Source: Bacteroidales bacterium
GTDB taxonomy: Bacteria; Bacteroidota; Bacteroidia; Bacteroidales; P3
Length of the DNA: 64,000 nt
Reading direction: 5' to 3'
Assembly (NCBI GenBank): GCA_017545365.1
Contig: JAFWOP010000033.1
Coordinates: 118,990-182,989 of the forward strand
Shown here: positions 62,102 through 64,000 of the stretch, piece by piece
Layout of the letters: the number at the start of each line of letters is the position of its first letter
How positions within the stretch are numbered: the stretch's first letter is position 1
The notes under the pieces: generated by a model
Seen by the model: the letters and a program-made list of their open reading frames with translations, nothing else
The model's database searches: none
Told to the model about the DNA's origin: nothing
Program-made: the position numbers and the translations under genes

Positions 62102-63856
62102 ATGAAACAGTATATGACCTTTTTCTTAATGCTCTTCTGGGCGTTTACTGTCCTCTCACAAGCTCAGCAGACTCCTCAATTTGCATCTCCTTTGCATCTT
62201 CCCGCTGCCCCATCAGGGACTTTTGCGGAGATTCGAACCAATCATTTTCATGGCGGTCTCGACCTCCGCATCGGAGGTGATGATGGAGTGGGGACCCCAG
62301 TGTATGCTCCTGCCGACGGATATGTGTCGCGTCTGAGGATTTCGGCATACGATGGGGGCAAAATGCTTTATATCAATCACAAGGGTAATATAACAACCGT
62401 CTATCTACATCTTGATGGTTATCATGGAGCCATCGCACGTTATGTGCGGAACTACCAAGCCGACCATCAGTGTTATGCTTTTGACACCAATCTTTCCGAG
62501 GGGCTACTGCCCGTCCATAAGGGCGACCTTATCGCTTACGCTGGCAATTCGGGCATGAGTGGCGGTCCGCATCTGCATTACGAGGTTCGCGACACCCGCA
62601 CACAGCAAAGCCTCAACCCCTTGGCCTACGGGGTCACCCTCCTCGACACCATGCAGCCCGTCATCCGCGGCATCAGGCTGCTCCCCGTTGATAAGAACAG
62701 CCGTATCAATCGTGCCAACGCCCCTATGCAGGTAGACCTCTCCAATAAGTCACGCCGTCTCGGCACCGCCGACAACCCCATCCCCGTCCTAGGCCGTTTC
62801 TACTTGAGCGTTTGGGCTACCGACATGTCCGAGGGCTCAACCCTCCGAAACGGCTACGACCGTATCGACATATGGGTCGATGGGCATCCTTTCTTCCAGT
62901 ACCGGGTGGACCGCATCACCTTCGGCGACACCCGCGCCATCAACGCACAGCTCGACTATTCCCACTATCTTGCCACCCGCGAGCCCTATATCATCACCCG
63001 TCGGCTGCCGGGCGACCCCATGCGCCCTGCCCGCACCCTGGGCGACGGCAGCATCGGCTTTATCGACAGCGACACCACCCTCCACCGCATCACAGTGGCA
63101 GTGTCCGACTATAATGGCAACCAGGCCGTCCGCACCCTCTATCTCCGCAACCGTTTCGAAACCCTGGTGCCGATGCACGATGTGCCAGAGCATCCTTCCT
63201 ACCACCTCTTTTCCGACAGCCTCACCTACCGTTGGCCCCTCAGCGTCCATCGGGGTGACTACCAGATTGAAATGCCCGCAGGTATGCTCTATTACGACGA
63301 CCTCCTGCTGCATGGCATACAGAAGGACCGCCGCTACATATCGCCAATCTATACCGTCAAGCCATGGAAGAGCCCCTACCCTCCGCATCGCACCTGGACG
63401 TTGCGTGTGCCCCTGGTGGTGGGCTACGAGCCCGAACAGCTGGTGCTCTGCCGCCTGGTTGATGACAAACCCTCGGCTTTGCCAACCCGCATCATCGAAC
63501 GTCGCATCGAGGGCAAGCCCGGCCGCTGGCTTGAAGCCGAAGTGCGCCAGTTCGGCAATTTCGTAGTGATGAACGACACCACCCCTCCTTACGTCAGACC
63601 CATTAACTTCAAGGCTAATGGCAAGGTCACCACTCGCGAGCTGCACATGAAGATGGGCGACAACCTCTCGGGGGTGCGGGAGTATCGTTGTTTCATCAAC
63701 GGCGAATGGGTGTTGGCCGAGTTCGACGGCAAGACAGCCACCCTCTCCATCCGTCTCGACCAGGTCGACAAACTGTCTGGACCCTTCGAACTCCGCATCT
63801 TCCTCACCGACTGCTGCAACAACCACCGCGAAGTCCTTTACCGCTTAAAGTATTAA
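62102..63856 (+). CDS. M23 family metallopeptidase (LytM-like)
   Basis: A 584-residue exported peptidase; the signal ends VLSQAQ. The start at 62102 is the ATG after a repeat-filled spacer; an upstream in-frame start has no coding sense. The LytM domain spans about residues 25-180: His50-x3-Asp54 (HFHGGLDLR) and the HLH motif at His157 and His159 (GPHLHYEVRD) supply the zinc ligands, so it is likely active on peptidoglycan cross-links. Residues about 190-584 are beta-rich and unrecognised, with segments like FYLSVWATDMSEGSTLRN. It follows recN by about 140 bases. Confidence 0.88.
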   Translation: MKQYMTFFLMLFWAFTVLSQAQQTPQFASPLHLPAAPSGTFAEIRTNHFHGGLDLRIGGDDGVGTPVYAPADGYVSRLRISAYDGGKMLYINHKGNITTVYLHLDGYHGAIARYVRNYQADHQCYAFDTNLSEGLLPVHKGDLIAYAGNSGMSGGPHLHYEVRDTRTQQSLNPLAYGVTLLDTMQPVIRGIRLLPVDKNSRINRANAPMQVDLSNKSRRLGTADNPIPVLGRFYLSVWATDMSEGSTLRNGYDRIDIWVDGHPFFQYRVDRITFGDTRAINAQLDYSHYLATREPYIITRRLPGDPMRPARTLGDGSIGFIDSDTTLHRITVAVSDYNGNQAVRTLYLRNRFETLVPMHDVPEHPSYHLFSDSLTYRWPLSVHRGDYQIEMPAGMLYYDDLLLHGIQKDRRYISPIYTVKPWKSPYPPHRTWTLRVPLVVGYEPEQLVLCRLVDDKPSALPTRIIERRIEGKPGRWLEAEVRQFGNFVVMNDTTPPYVRPINFKANGKVTTRELHMKMGDNLSGVREYRCFINGEWVLAEFDGKTATLSIRLDQVDKLSGPFELRIFLTDCCNNHREVLYRLKY

Positions 63857-63880
63857 AACAAAGGCTCTAGTTTGATAAAA

Positions 63881-64000
63881 GACTGATTTTTTAACAGCAT
63901 CGAAGATGCTGAATTTCAATAACCCCACACAAGGAACGCAGTGTGGGGTCAACGAAAACCCTACTACTCAGCGTCCCGGAGGGACGCGACAATGGGAAAG
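63881..64000 (+). repeat. Structured intergenic repeat, copy 2
   Basis: 120 bases reaching the window edge. Three hairpins are clear: CAGCATC-GAA-GATGCTG, CCCCACAC with GTGTGGGG, and GCGTCCC-GGA-GGGACGC, then GACAATG. The stems are more complete here than in the copy at 13988. Confidence 0.75.

Overview
The window comes from a member of the phylum Bacteroidota, most likely order Bacteroidales. Four things point there. Many genes are preceded by the Bacteroidota promoter form TTTG-N19..23-TAnnTTTG, and Shine-Dalgarno signals are weak. A full-length SprA/Sov outer-membrane translocon of the type IX secretion system (T9SS) sits next to ruvA. At least two proteins end in type-A T9SS sorting domains. 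Several lipoproteins and small beta-barrels are of Bacteroidota type. Most of the window is moderately GC-rich, but roughly 35.85-42.3 kb is visibly richer in A+T and looks like an accessory island.

Layout. 0-7.8 kb is housekeeping: the 3' end of greA, a YqaA-like membrane protein, then (minus strand) a HIT protein, purM and a Na/Pi cotransporter, then (plus) rpsO and pnp. 7.9-13.8 kb is one giant T9SS cargo built from jelly-roll and Ig-like modules. 13.8-14.35 kb holds a structured intergenic repeat and tRNA-Gly(CCC). 14.4-16.7 kb is a short UvrA-like ABC ATPase. 16.9-22.4 kb is a probable operon: YitT-like protein, glycosyltransferase, small exported protein, and a large envelope protein with a propeller and an OmpA-like end. 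22.6-26.8 kb has an alpha/beta hydrolase, a broken T9SS-cargo remnant and two exported proteins, the second a T9SS cargo. 27-30.6 kb has gdhA, a small membrane protein, an acyltransferase and aroQ. 30.7-35.7 kb has an ECF sigma factor with a membrane regulator and a beta-barrel, then a lipoprotein, another barrel and a secreted discoidin-like protein.

The island (about 35.85-42.3 kb) carries an MNT-HEPN pair, a solitary MNT gene, a candidate small RNA with its own promoter and terminator, a WG-repeat/zinc-finger/trypsin-like protease, two tandem MITE-like elements with 18-bp terminal inverted repeats, and an AAA ATPase of the DUF4143 class behind a palindromic operator-like region. 42.4-46.2 kb (minus) holds a sialidase lipoprotein, panC, a PF04020-like membrane protein and a Sua5/YciO-like protein. 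46.2-63.9 kb (plus) holds an M64 peptidase, a probably surface-exported lipoprotein, ruvA, sprA, a TPR protein, a DedA protein, a small membrane protein, sufS, recN and an M23 peptidase.

How it fits together. SprA is the pore through which CTD-bearing cargo such as the 7.9-kb and 25.4-kb gene products would leave the cell. No CRISPR array, rRNA or complete insertion sequence was seen. The most notable unexplained material is the family of paired-hairpin intergenic repeats (13988, 34011, 35727, 63881), the MITE-like pair at 40267-40702 and the candidate RNA at 37358-37626. All assignments are from reading sequence and motifs; no database search was run.
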